This document shows, one piece after another, positions 37,752 through 44,679 of a DNA stretch of 64,000 bases (within the stretch, counting starts at the first letter, position 1; every line of letters starts with the position of its first letter). The translations under genes were made by a program, and so were the position numbers. The stretch spans positions 1,240,001-1,304,000 of the forward strand of contig NZ_CP107007.1 in NCBI RefSeq assembly GCF_025725645.1, written 5' to 3'. Under the pieces are notes generated by a model. The model searched no databases and was not told the origin of the DNA. It saw only the letters and a program-made list of their open reading frames with translations. The stretch comes from Halomonas sp. GD1P12. Its GTDB lineage: Bacteria > Pseudomonadota > Gammaproteobacteria > Pseudomonadales > Halomonadaceae.

Positions 37752-38338
37752 ACTTTCTGGCCCACGCCTTGCTTGCCCGCCGCGGCAGCGACGGCTTTTT
37801 GCTGGGCAACGTGATCGCCGACGGCGTCAAGGGAAGCGACCTTGCCCCTTGGCCGTCATCAGTGGCGGCGGGCATTCGCCACCATCGGCGGGTCGACGCC
37901 TTTGTCGATAGCCACGCGCGGGTCAAGGGGGTCAAGGCGTCGGCGCCGGCGGGTCAGCGCCGCGTGGCCGGTATTGCGCTGGACGTTCTTTGGGATCACT
38001 TTCTAGCGCGTGAGCTGATCGGCACCGCCGAGTTCGAAGCGCTGGTGGCGCGCCTTTATACACTGCTCGAGCGTGAAGGCGCCCCCAACCGGCTGGCCGC
38101 GATGATGCCGGCGCTGATCGAGCAGGACTGGCTTCATCGCTACGCCGATTTCGACTTCACCTGCCGCGCCATTGCGGGCCTCGGCCAGCGGCTCTCCGGA
38201 CCCAACCGGCTGGCCGAATTGACGCCCTGGCTTGACCACCAATACGGCTGGCTCGAAGCGCAATTCGAGCCGCTGTGGGCCGACTGTCTCGAGCGGCTCG
38301 ACGCTACCGGCAATGAACGGCCGGCGACGAACGGCTGA
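37748..38338 (+). CDS. acpH: Acyl carrier protein phosphodiesterase
   Basis: A 196-residue HD-like hydrolase of the AcpH family, which removes 4'-phosphopantetheine from holo-ACP. The family pattern is visible: MNFLAHALLA start, GNVIADGVKG, GIRHHRRVDAFVDSH (His/Asp metal ligands, about residues 41-55) and ALDVLWDHFLARE. It begins in the ATGA overlap with ycgL, and ycgN follows after 57 nt. The assignment rests on these motifs; related phosphodiesterase activities cannot be excluded. Confidence 0.85.
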   Translation: MNFLAHALLARRGSDGFLLGNVIADGVKGSDLAPWPSSVAAGIRHHRRVDAFVDSHARVKGVKASAPAGQRRVAGIALDVLWDHFLARELIGTAEFEALVARLYTLLEREGAPNRLAAMMPALIEQDWLHRYADFDFTCRAIAGLGQRLSGPNRLAELTPWLDHQYGWLEAQFEPLWADCLERLDATGNERPATNG

Positions 38339-38395
38339 CGATGAGCTGATGACGGTAGACAGCAACGCCTGCCACACTTGACGAACGAGGATGAG

Positions 38396-38842
38396 ATGCG
38401 CGAACGCTTCTGGGAAAAATACGCTCTCGAGGAGCTGGCCGATGACGAGTGGGAGGCGCTTTGTGACGGCTGCGGGCAGTGCTGCCTGCTGAAGTTTCAC
38501 GACGACGACACCAACGAGCTCGCCGTTTTGAACGTGGCGTGTCGCTTGCTCGATACACACAGCTGCCAGTGTAGCGACTACGAGAACCGCTTCGATACCG
38601 TGCCGGACTGTACTCAGCTAACGCCGGCACTGGTGCGCGAATTCAACTGGCTACCGGCGACCTGCGGTTATCGCCGGGTGGCAGAAGGGCGCAAGCTGGC
38701 CGGCTGGCACCCGCTCTTGAGTAACGACGCCGAGCGCGTCCACCGCAAGGGCATTAGCGTTCGCGGCTTCGCCGTTTCTCAGGATGACGTGCCGGAGCGC
38801 GAGTGGGACGAGCACATCATTGCCGTGCTGCCCATTCGCTAG
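38396..38842 (+). CDS. ycgN: YcgN-type cysteine-cluster protein (UPF0260)
   Basis: A 148-residue protein with the Zn/Fe-S cysteine-cluster pattern: CDGCGQCCLLKFHDDDT (about residues 24-40), CRLLDTHSCQCSDYENRFDTVPDC and LPATCGYR. This matches UPF0260/YcgN; the function is unknown. ATG 38396 follows GAGG; the frame also opens at an upstream TTG (38378), which is less likely. It closes the rnd-ycgL-acpH-ycgN group. Confidence 0.88.
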   Translation: MRERFWEKYALEELADDEWEALCDGCGQCCLLKFHDDDTNELAVLNVACRLLDTHSCQCSDYENRFDTVPDCTQLTPALVREFNWLPATCGYRRVAEGRKLAGWHPLLSNDAERVHRKGISVRGFAVSQDDVPEREWDEHIIAVLPIR

Positions 38843-38857
38843 CGCCCGTCTGAGCGC

Positions 38858-38992
38858 TTAACGCTTGAGCGCCACCAGCATCAGCGACAGGCTTTTGAAA
38901 AGCGACACGCGCGGTTTGGCGGCTTTTTTCTGGCGCTCGGTCTGCGTCGCCGGGGTGTCCCAAATGGTCAGAAACTGTTCCTGATACTTCAT
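38858..38992 (-). CDS. Small 44-residue basic/amphipathic protein, unknown
   Basis: A short gene that gene callers may miss. ATG 38990-38992 is preceded by AGGAG (GCAGGAGAGCAGC), and a promoter (39055-39083) gives a leader of about 55 nt. The product begins MKYQEQFLTIWDTP, has a Lys/Arg-rich centre (ERQKKAAKPR) and a short hydrophobic, amphipathic tail (VSLFKSLSLMLVALKR). Net charge is clearly positive, unusual in this acidic proteome. I recognise no family. It could be membrane- or nucleic-acid-associated; that is speculation. Codon use (GC-rich third positions) is like the neighbours. Confidence 0.65.
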   Translation of the reverse strand: MKYQEQFLTIWDTPATQTERQKKAAKPRVSLFKSLSLMLVALKR

Positions 38993-39054
38993 GCTGCTCT
39001 CCTGCGCCGAGGCGCCGTTAAGGTATAAAACTTTCGTCTATGCGACTAACGGCT

Positions 39055-39083
39055 ATTATGGCGCACTCCTGTACGGCTGAAAA
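39055..39083 (-). promoter_or_regulatory. Putative promoter of the 44-aa small gene
   Basis: On the minus strand: TTTTCA, 17-bp spacer, CATAAT (4 and 5 of 6 consensus bases). Predicted start near 39048. Confidence 0.5.
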
Positions 39084-39090
39084 GTATTTT

Positions 39091-39105
39091 TGGAAAACGT
39101 TTCCA
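39091..39105. promoter_or_regulatory. Inverted repeat TGGAAA-ACG-TTTCCA upstream of the small gene
   Basis: Six-bp arms around a 3-bp centre, lying just upstream of the -35 of the small-gene promoter, about 50 bp before its start of transcription. The CG-centred form resembles LacI-family operators. The regulator is unknown. Confidence 0.4.
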
Positions 39106-39148
39106 TTAAGTTAGCGGCGTTTAAAAAATCGAATTATTGGCGTTCAAT

Positions 39149-39183
39149 AAAAAGCGCTCGCATGGAATTGCGAGCGCTTTTTT
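39149..39183. terminator. Bidirectional terminator downstream of the oligopeptidase gene
   Basis: AAAAAGCGCTCGCA pairs perfectly with TGCGAGCGCTTTTT (14 bp, loop TGGAAT). It lies 34 nt after the stop of the minus-strand oligopeptidase gene. Confidence 0.85.
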
Positions 39184-39216
39184 GGATATTGGGGTGAACG
39201 CTTGCGTTATAAGGGC

Positions 39217-41307
39217 TTACCTGTCGAGACCCAGCGCCCACAGGATGAACGCGTCCTGGCGGGCGGCGTCCTTCCACGCCTTGAAGCGCCCGGATGCGCC
39301 GCCGTGACCGCTCTCCCTGTCGGTGTAAAGCAACACCGGGGCGTCGGCCTGCTGGGCCTGGGTGACCTGGACGTAGAACTTGGCCGGCTCCCAGTAGCTG
39401 ACGCGGGTATCGAACCAGCTGCCTTCGATCCAGAGCGGCGGATAGGCCTGGGCTTTGACGTTATCCACCGGCGAATAACCCTGAATGCGCGCGTACACCT
39501 CCGGCTCTGCCGGGTTGCCCCACTCGCTGTACTCGGCGGTGGTGAGCGGAAGCTCCGGGTTTTGCATGGTGCGCAGCACGTCGAGAAACGGCACGTCCAA
39601 CACGGCGGCGCAGAACGCCTCGGGGGCGCGATTGAGGCAGGTGCCCACCAAAAGCCCGCCGGCGCTGGCGCCGCAGGCGACGATTTTGTCATCAAGGCTC
39701 GCGCCTTGATCGACCAGCGCCTGACGCGCGGCGAGAAAATCAGAGAAGCTGTTCTCCTTGTGCGCCATCTTGCCGTCCAGATACCAGGGCTCGCCGCGCT
39801 CGCCGCCGCCGCGAACGTGGGCAACGGCGAAGGCCACGCCGCGCTCTAGAAGCGACAGCCGGGCGATCGAAAACCAGGGGTCCAGCGGCTCGCCGTAGGC
39901 GCCGTAGCCGTACAGCAGGGTGGGTAGCGGGGCATCGATCAAATCCGCCCGTGCCACGATCGATACCGGCATGCGCTCACCGTCCGGGGCCGTGGCCCAG
40001 AGGCGGCGGCTGGCAAGCTGCTCGGGTTTGAGGTTTCCGTGCACCGCCAGGGTTTTGAGCAGCGTGCGCTCGCCGCTCCCCAGATCCAGCGCGTACCAGC
40101 TCGCCGGGCGAGTGAAGGACTCCTCGCGCACCTGTACCACGGTGGTGTCGAAGTGCGGTGCGTCTTCCATCAGCTGCGAGCAGGGCAGCTCGACCAGCTC
40201 GATCGGCGCATCCTGGGTAATAACACCATTGCCTTCGAGCACCAGCCGGCGCAGCCGCGTCTGTGCCTGGTGGTGGTCGCGCTCGGCCACGATCAGCCCC
40301 CAGGCAAAAGCATCCACGCCTTCCAGGGTTTGATCGTCCCGATGGGCAATCAGCGTTTGCCACTCGGCGCTTTCAGCGTCTTCCTCGGTCAGGGCGTGCT
40401 CGTCGAGTACGTCGAGGGCGAAGTGGGGCCCGGCCTGGTTTTGCAGCCGGTAGAAGGCGCCGGGGCGGTGGTCGATGCTCGCCTCGACGCCTTTCACGCG
40501 CCGATGTAGCAGCAGAGGCGGCGTGGCCGGGGCGTCGGCGGGCACGGCGAGAATTTCGCTGGTGTCCTTGGCGCTGGTTTCGATCAAAAGCCAGGCCTTC
40601 GAGCGCGTTTTGCCCACGCCCAGCCAGAACTCGGCATCGTCTTCGCGCAGCACGAGCGTGGCCGGGGCATCCTGGGCGGGGTTGGCGAAATCCACCGCGC
40701 AGCGCCAGAGGCTGTCCGGGCGCTGGGTGGCATCGAAGCGGGTGAACAGCAGCGTAGCGCCGCGCGGGGTTTGATCCTCCGCCCAGCAAAGCGCCGGGCC
40801 GATATCGCTTGCCAGCTTGTGCGGCTCGCCGTTGGGCAGCGCTTTCAGCCACAGCGTGTAGCGCTCGTCGCCCTGGGTGTCCTCGCTCCAGGCAAGCCAC
40901 TGCTCGTCCGGGGTGAGCGCCATGTCGCCGATCTCGAAAAAGGCGTGCCCCTCTGCGCGCGCCACCACGTCGAAAAAGCACTCCGGCGCGCCGGGGTTGT
41001 CGAGCGGGGCGCGCCACCAGCGCGGGTAGTCGTCGTCTTCGCCGGTTTCACTCCAGAACGTAAACACGTCGAGTGCGGTCTCAAGGCTTTTGACGGCGAG
41101 CTCACGCCGGGAAAGATTTTCCTGATAGAGCGTGTCGGCAAGCGGCGCGAGCGGGCGAAACCAGCGCTCGTGCTCCTCGTTGGTCGCGGTCAGAAAGGCG
41201 TCGACCTCAGCCGTGTCGCGTTGCTCCAGCCAGTGCCAGTGGGGGTCGTCGGCGCGATAGTAGCGCGCCACGGGCGAGTCTTTGCGCATGCCAGGCTGTG
41301 CTTTCAT
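39217..41307 (-). CDS. ptrB: S9 family prolyl oligopeptidase (oligopeptidase B-like)
   Basis: A serine peptidase of about 696 residues: an N-terminal seven-bladed propeller (about 70-400) caps a C-terminal alpha/beta hydrolase with the nucleophile Ser in ACGASAGGLLVG (about 525-536) and the catalytic His in DRESGHGGASG (about 660-670). The opening DPHWHWLEQRD and the size fit oligopeptidase B, which cuts peptides after Arg/Lys, but prolyl oligopeptidase is possible. The start is uncertain: ATG 41305-41307 is used, ATG 41289 and a TTG at 41337 are in frame and none has a clear ribosome site. Confidence 0.85.
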   Translation of the reverse strand: MKAQPGMRKDSPVARYYRADDPHWHWLEQRDTAEVDAFLTATNEEHERWFRPLAPLADTLYQENLSRRELAVKSLETALDVFTFWSETGEDDDYPRWWRAPLDNPGAPECFFDVVARAEGHAFFEIGDMALTPDEQWLAWSEDTQGDERYTLWLKALPNGEPHKLASDIGPALCWAEDQTPRGATLLFTRFDATQRPDSLWRCAVDFANPAQDAPATLVLREDDAEFWLGVGKTRSKAWLLIETSAKDTSEILAVPADAPATPPLLLHRRVKGVEASIDHRPGAFYRLQNQAGPHFALDVLDEHALTEEDAESAEWQTLIAHRDDQTLEGVDAFAWGLIVAERDHHQAQTRLRRLVLEGNGVITQDAPIELVELPCSQLMEDAPHFDTTVVQVREESFTRPASWYALDLGSGERTLLKTLAVHGNLKPEQLASRRLWATAPDGERMPVSIVARADLIDAPLPTLLYGYGAYGEPLDPWFSIARLSLLERGVAFAVAHVRGGGERGEPWYLDGKMAHKENSFSDFLAARQALVDQGASLDDKIVACGASAGGLLVGTCLNRAPEAFCAAVLDVPFLDVLRTMQNPELPLTTAEYSEWGNPAEPEVYARIQGYSPVDNVKAQAYPPLWIEGSWFDTRVSYWEPAKFYVQVTQAQQADAPVLLYTDRESGHGGASGRFKAWKDAARQDAFILWALGLDR

Positions 41308-41368
41308 AAATTGACAGGTACCATAACGGGAAATCAACCGCGGGTGCGTTCACCCACACGAGGGTATT

Positions 41369-41890
41369 ATGCTGTTTACAGGCTCAATGTCACTGCTCTG
41401 GCTAAGTTATTACGGGGTTTCGCTGGTAGTGCTATTGGCGGTGTATTTTGCGTTGTCGTTTTTGCCGCGCCTGCCGCGGCTGGTCCTTACCTGGGGCGTG
41501 GCCGGCGCGATGTGGATACCGGCGCGCTTTAGCCTGCCGCTGATCGAGGAGAACGAGTTCTACACCGGCTGGGCGCCGGCGGCGATGGTGTCGGCGGTCG
41601 GCTTTCTCGAGCACAGCGCCTCGGCCCTTTGGGGCGGGCTGGTCTGGCTTCTCATCGGCATCGCGCTGGGCGCCTGCGCGGGTGTTGCGCTCTGGTGGGT
41701 TCGCCGCCCGGCCGCGCCGACCAAGCGTGGCCCGACCAAGCGTGGCCCGACCAAACGCGGTCCGTCAAACCACGACGACGGCGATGACGACCGCCCGCGC
41801 GCGCCGCGCAACGCCGGCCCCAAACGCGCGGCGCCTAAAACGCGAAGCGCCGGTGGTGACACCAAACGTCGCGAGCCGGTGATCAACTAG
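41369..41890 (+). CDS. Membrane protein with repetitive basic tail, unknown
   Basis: A 173-residue protein. Three hydrophobic segments (residues about 8-30, 36-52, 88-110) make up a compact membrane part, followed by a 60-residue highly charged cytoplasmic tail with three TKRGP units, an Asp-rich patch (DDGDDD) and more Lys/Arg/Ala. I do not recognise a family; similar short proteins with this N-terminal membrane part appear known only as hypothetical. It lies between the divergent oligopeptidase gene and the amidotransferase gene, 26 nt before the latter, so these two may be co-transcribed. Confidence 0.7.
   Translation: MLFTGSMSLLWLSYYGVSLVVLLAVYFALSFLPRLPRLVLTWGVAGAMWIPARFSLPLIEENEFYTGWAPAAMVSAVGFLEHSASALWGGLVWLLIGIALGACAGVALWWVRRPAAPTKRGPTKRGPTKRGPSNHDDGDDDRPRAPRNAGPKRAAPKTRSAGGDTKRREPVIN
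41720..41764 (+). repeat. Three 15-bp tandem units encoding TKRGP
   Basis: 41720-41734 and 41735-41749 are identical; 41750-41764 differs by three bases, all at synonymous positions. The third copy has diverged while keeping the peptide, suggesting the first two arose from a recent duplication. Confidence 0.92.
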
Positions 41891-41916
41891 GCTAAACATC
41901 TGGCAAGGAGAGCCCC

Positions 41917-42696
41917 ATGTGCGAGCTTTTAGGCATGAGCGCCAACGTGCCGACGGATATCTGCTTTAGCTTTTCGGGCTTTCTGCACCGCGGCGGGGGA
42001 ACCGGCCCCCACCGCGACGGCTGGGGCATCGCCTTCTACGAGCAGGGCGGCTACCGAGAATTTCGCGACCCGCACCCATCGGTGGATTCGCCCATCGCTC
42101 GGCTAATCTGCGACTATCCGATCAAATCCAACGTGGTGATCAGCCATATCCGCCAGGCCAACGTGGGCGGCGTGCGCCTGGCCAACACCCATCCGTTCAC
42201 CCGCGAAATGTGGGGCCGCCTTTGGTGCTACGCCCACAATGGCCAGCTCGACGGGTGGCAGGAGCTTGCGCTCGATGTCTACACCCCGGTCGGCTCGACG
42301 GACAGCGAACACGCCTTTTGCTGGCTGTTGGGTGAGCTTCGCCGCGCGTTTCCAACTCCGCCTGCGTCTTTCGAACCGGTCGCGGCGCTGTTGCACACGC
42401 TCTGCGAGCGCCTGCGGGGGCTTGGCGTATTCAATTTGCTGCTCTCAGACGGTGAGTCGCTCTATAGCTACTGCTCGACCAAACTCGCGCACATTACCCG
42501 ACGTGCCCCCTTTGGCGAGGCGGAGCTGTCGGATGCCGAAATGACGGTCAATTTTAGCGAGCACACCACCGCGAATGATGTGGTTTCGGTGATCGCCACC
42601 GCGCCGCTGACGCACAACGAGGTGTGGACGACGATGCTGCCCGGCGAGCTTCTGGTATGGCGAGAGGGAAGCATAAAGGCGCGTTACGCACCATAA
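41917..42696 (+). CDS. yafJ: Class II glutamine amidotransferase (YafJ-like)
   Basis: A 259-residue N-terminal-nucleophile type glutamine amidotransferase: Cys2 follows the initiator Met (MCELLGMSAN), and the domain continues with GGGTGPHRDGWGIAFYE, SHIRQANVGGVRLANTHPF and YAHNGQLDG. It resembles E. coli YafJ (255 residues), whose acceptor is unknown. No synthase domain is attached and no clear partner gene is next to it. The ATG at 41917 follows AAGGAG. Confidence 0.85.
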   Translation: MCELLGMSANVPTDICFSFSGFLHRGGGTGPHRDGWGIAFYEQGGYREFRDPHPSVDSPIARLICDYPIKSNVVISHIRQANVGGVRLANTHPFTREMWGRLWCYAHNGQLDGWQELALDVYTPVGSTDSEHAFCWLLGELRRAFPTPPASFEPVAALLHTLCERLRGLGVFNLLLSDGESLYSYCSTKLAHITRRAPFGEAELSDAEMTVNFSEHTTANDVVSVIATAPLTHNEVWTTMLPGELLVWREGSIKARYAP

Positions 42697-42740
42697 TGAG
42701 CACGCGACACGTCGGTTTCGAGCCAGGCGCATGGCTCGCA

Positions 42741-42756
42741 TGAAACAGTAGTTTCA
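42741..42756. promoter_or_regulatory. PsrA-like operator upstream of fadD
   Basis: TGAAAC-AGTA-GTTTCA, an inverted repeat containing GAAAC-N4-GTTTC, agrees with the published PsrA consensus (C/G)AAAC-N2-4-GTTT(G/C). PsrA is the long-chain fatty-acid-responsive TetR regulator of Pseudomonas. The site ends 9 bp before the predicted -35 of fadD. Confidence 0.55.
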
Positions 42757-42765
42757 ATCGAGCGT

Positions 42766-42794
42766 TTTACAGCCCTGCGCCCCTGGTATATCTT
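42766..42794 (+). promoter_or_regulatory. Putative promoter of fadD
   Basis: TTTACA (42766-42771), 17-bp spacer, TATCTT (42789-42794), with a leader of about 85 nt before the fadD ATG. Four or more of six bases match at each hexamer. Prediction only. Confidence 0.4.
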
Positions 42795-42883
42795 GGAGCG
42801 ACGTCAACATCACAAGATCGTCAAACGATTAACAAAACAACAAGGTCGGTCCACTTATCGACACGGATAGCGGAGATTGCACC

Positions 42884-44578
42884 ATGAGCGAACACGCCGA
42901 TGCTCCCATTTTGAATGGCCCCACGCTTGAAGGACTGGATCAATTTGATTCCGTTGTCGACGTTTTCGACAACGCCGTCAAACGCTACGGCGACCGGCCC
43001 GCGTTTAGCTGCATGGGGCAAACCCTGAGCTTTGACGAGCTCGACCGCTATGCCGGGCGCTTCGCCAGCTGGGTGCAGAATCATACCGATCTAAAGCCCG
43101 GCGATCGCATCGCCATTCAGCTGCCCAACGTGCTGCAGTTTCCCGTGGCGGTGTTCGGCGCGCTGCGCGCGGGGCTGGTGGTAGTCAATACCAACCCGCT
43201 CTACACCGAACGTGAAATGGCCCACCAGTTCAAGGACTCCGGCGCAAAGGCGATCCTGATTCTGGCGAACATGGCGCACAAGCTCGACAAGGTGCTCGAC
43301 AAAACCGATATCAAACACGTGGTAGTCACCGAACTCGCCGATCTTCACGGCGTGCCGAAACGCTGGCTGATCAACGCCGCGGTCAAGTACGTCAAGAAGA
43401 TGGTGCCGACCTACCGGCTGCCTGGCGCCACCGGCTTTCGCCAGGTCATGAAGGCCGGCCAGGAGAAAGACTTTACCCCGGTCAAACGCACCCCGGACGA
43501 TGTCGCAGCGCTCCAGTACACTGGCGGCACCACCGGCCGGCCCAAGGGCGCGATGCTGACCAACACCAACCTGATCGCCAACATGCTGCAGGCGCGTGCG
43601 GCGATCGGCAAGCACCTGAAGGACGGCAGCGAAACCATCATCGCGCCGCTGCCGGTCTATCATATCTACACCTTCACGGTGAACTGTCTGTTTTTGATGG
43701 ATACCGGCAACCATTCGGTGCTGATCACCAACCCCCGCGATTTGCCCGGCTTCGTCAAGGAGCTCAAGAAGCTCAAGTTCTCCGGTTTTATCGGGCTCAA
43801 TACGCTGTTCAACGCGCTGTGTCAGCGCGATGACTTCAAATCGCTCGACTTTTCGCACCTGAAACTCACTATTTCTGGCGGCATGGCGCTGACCAAACCC
43901 GTCGCCCAGCGTTGGGAAGAGGTGACCGGCTGCCCGGTGGCGGAAGGCTATGGGCTGACCGAGACCTCGCCGGTGGTGAGCTTCAACCCCACCGACGCCA
44001 TCAAGCTTGGCACCATCGGCAAGCCCGTGGCGGGCACCTCGGTCAAGACCGTGGACGCCGACGGTCACGATGTGGCTCTGGGTGAGCCCGGCGAGCTCTG
44101 CATCAAGGGGCCTCAGGTGATGAAGGGGTACTGGAACCAGGACGGCGAGACGAAAAAGTCGATCGACGAAGGCGGCTGGTTTCACAGCGGCGATATCGCC
44201 GTGCTCCAGGATGACGGCTACATTCGCATCGTGGACCGTAAAAAGGACATGATTCTGATCTCCGGCTTCAACGTCTATCCCAATGAGATCGAGGACGTAG
44301 TGGCCGGCCACCCGGACGTCGTCGAAGCGGCAGCGGTGGGTGTGCCGGATGAAGACGCGGGTGAAGCGATCAAGCTCTTCGTGGTCTCGAAAAATTCGAG
44401 CCTCGACGCCGAGACGCTGCGCGCCTGGTGCAAGAAAGAGCTGACCGCCTATAAAGTGCCCAAGTACGTCGAGTTTCGCGATGAGCTGCCCAAGACCAAC
44501 GTGGGCAAGGTGCTGCGCCGCGAGCTGCGCGACGAGCAAAAAAGCGAAGAGAAGGGCGAGGAGCAGGCGAACGTCTGA
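42884..44578 (+). CDS. fadD: Long-chain-fatty-acid-CoA ligase
   Basis: A 564-residue AMP-forming synthetase that activates fatty acids for beta-oxidation at the inner membrane. Motifs: P-loop LQYTGGTTGRPKGAML (about residues 207-222), A5-like EGYGLTETSPV, HSGDIAVLQDDGYIRIVDRKKDMI, and the catalytic Lys segment LPKTNVGKVLRREL. Length and the LPNVLQFPVAVFGALRAG segment match the FadD1 group of Pseudomonas. The leader carries a PsrA-like site, fitting fatty-acid control. The last 15 residues are Glu/Lys-rich. Confidence 0.93.
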   Translation: MSEHADAPILNGPTLEGLDQFDSVVDVFDNAVKRYGDRPAFSCMGQTLSFDELDRYAGRFASWVQNHTDLKPGDRIAIQLPNVLQFPVAVFGALRAGLVVVNTNPLYTEREMAHQFKDSGAKAILILANMAHKLDKVLDKTDIKHVVVTELADLHGVPKRWLINAAVKYVKKMVPTYRLPGATGFRQVMKAGQEKDFTPVKRTPDDVAALQYTGGTTGRPKGAMLTNTNLIANMLQARAAIGKHLKDGSETIIAPLPVYHIYTFTVNCLFLMDTGNHSVLITNPRDLPGFVKELKKLKFSGFIGLNTLFNALCQRDDFKSLDFSHLKLTISGGMALTKPVAQRWEEVTGCPVAEGYGLTETSPVVSFNPTDAIKLGTIGKPVAGTSVKTVDADGHDVALGEPGELCIKGPQVMKGYWNQDGETKKSIDEGGWFHSGDIAVLQDDGYIRIVDRKKDMILISGFNVYPNEIEDVVAGHPDVVEAAAVGVPDEDAGEAIKLFVVSKNSSLDAETLRAWCKKELTAYKVPKYVEFRDELPKTNVGKVLRRELRDEQKSEEKGEEQANV

Positions 44579-44636
44579 CCCCAGGGGAAGGGCGCCTTGC
44601 CGGGTTAGCCCTGTTGCGAGTGAAAGCGCTATACTG

Positions 44637-44669
44637 TTCGGCCCGCTTTTTCAGGCGGGCCGAATTTTT
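44637..44669 (+). terminator. Terminator after fadD, abutting hrpA
   Basis: TTCGGCCCGC pairs with GCGGGCCGAA (10 bp, 8-nt loop) followed by TTTTT. It ends only 10 nt before the hrpA ATG, so hrpA transcripts must arise inside it or read through. Confidence 0.85.
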
Positions 44670-44679
44670 GTTTCTCCAG

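Noticed and set aside
42952-42974. Nine-bp inverted repeat CGTTGTCGA/TCGACAACG in fadD, containing the TTGTCGA half of the GntR operator
   Set aside because: It lies inside the coding sequence (codons for VVDVFDNAV), the spacing of the half-sites differs from the prp operator, and the arms are explained by codon use.
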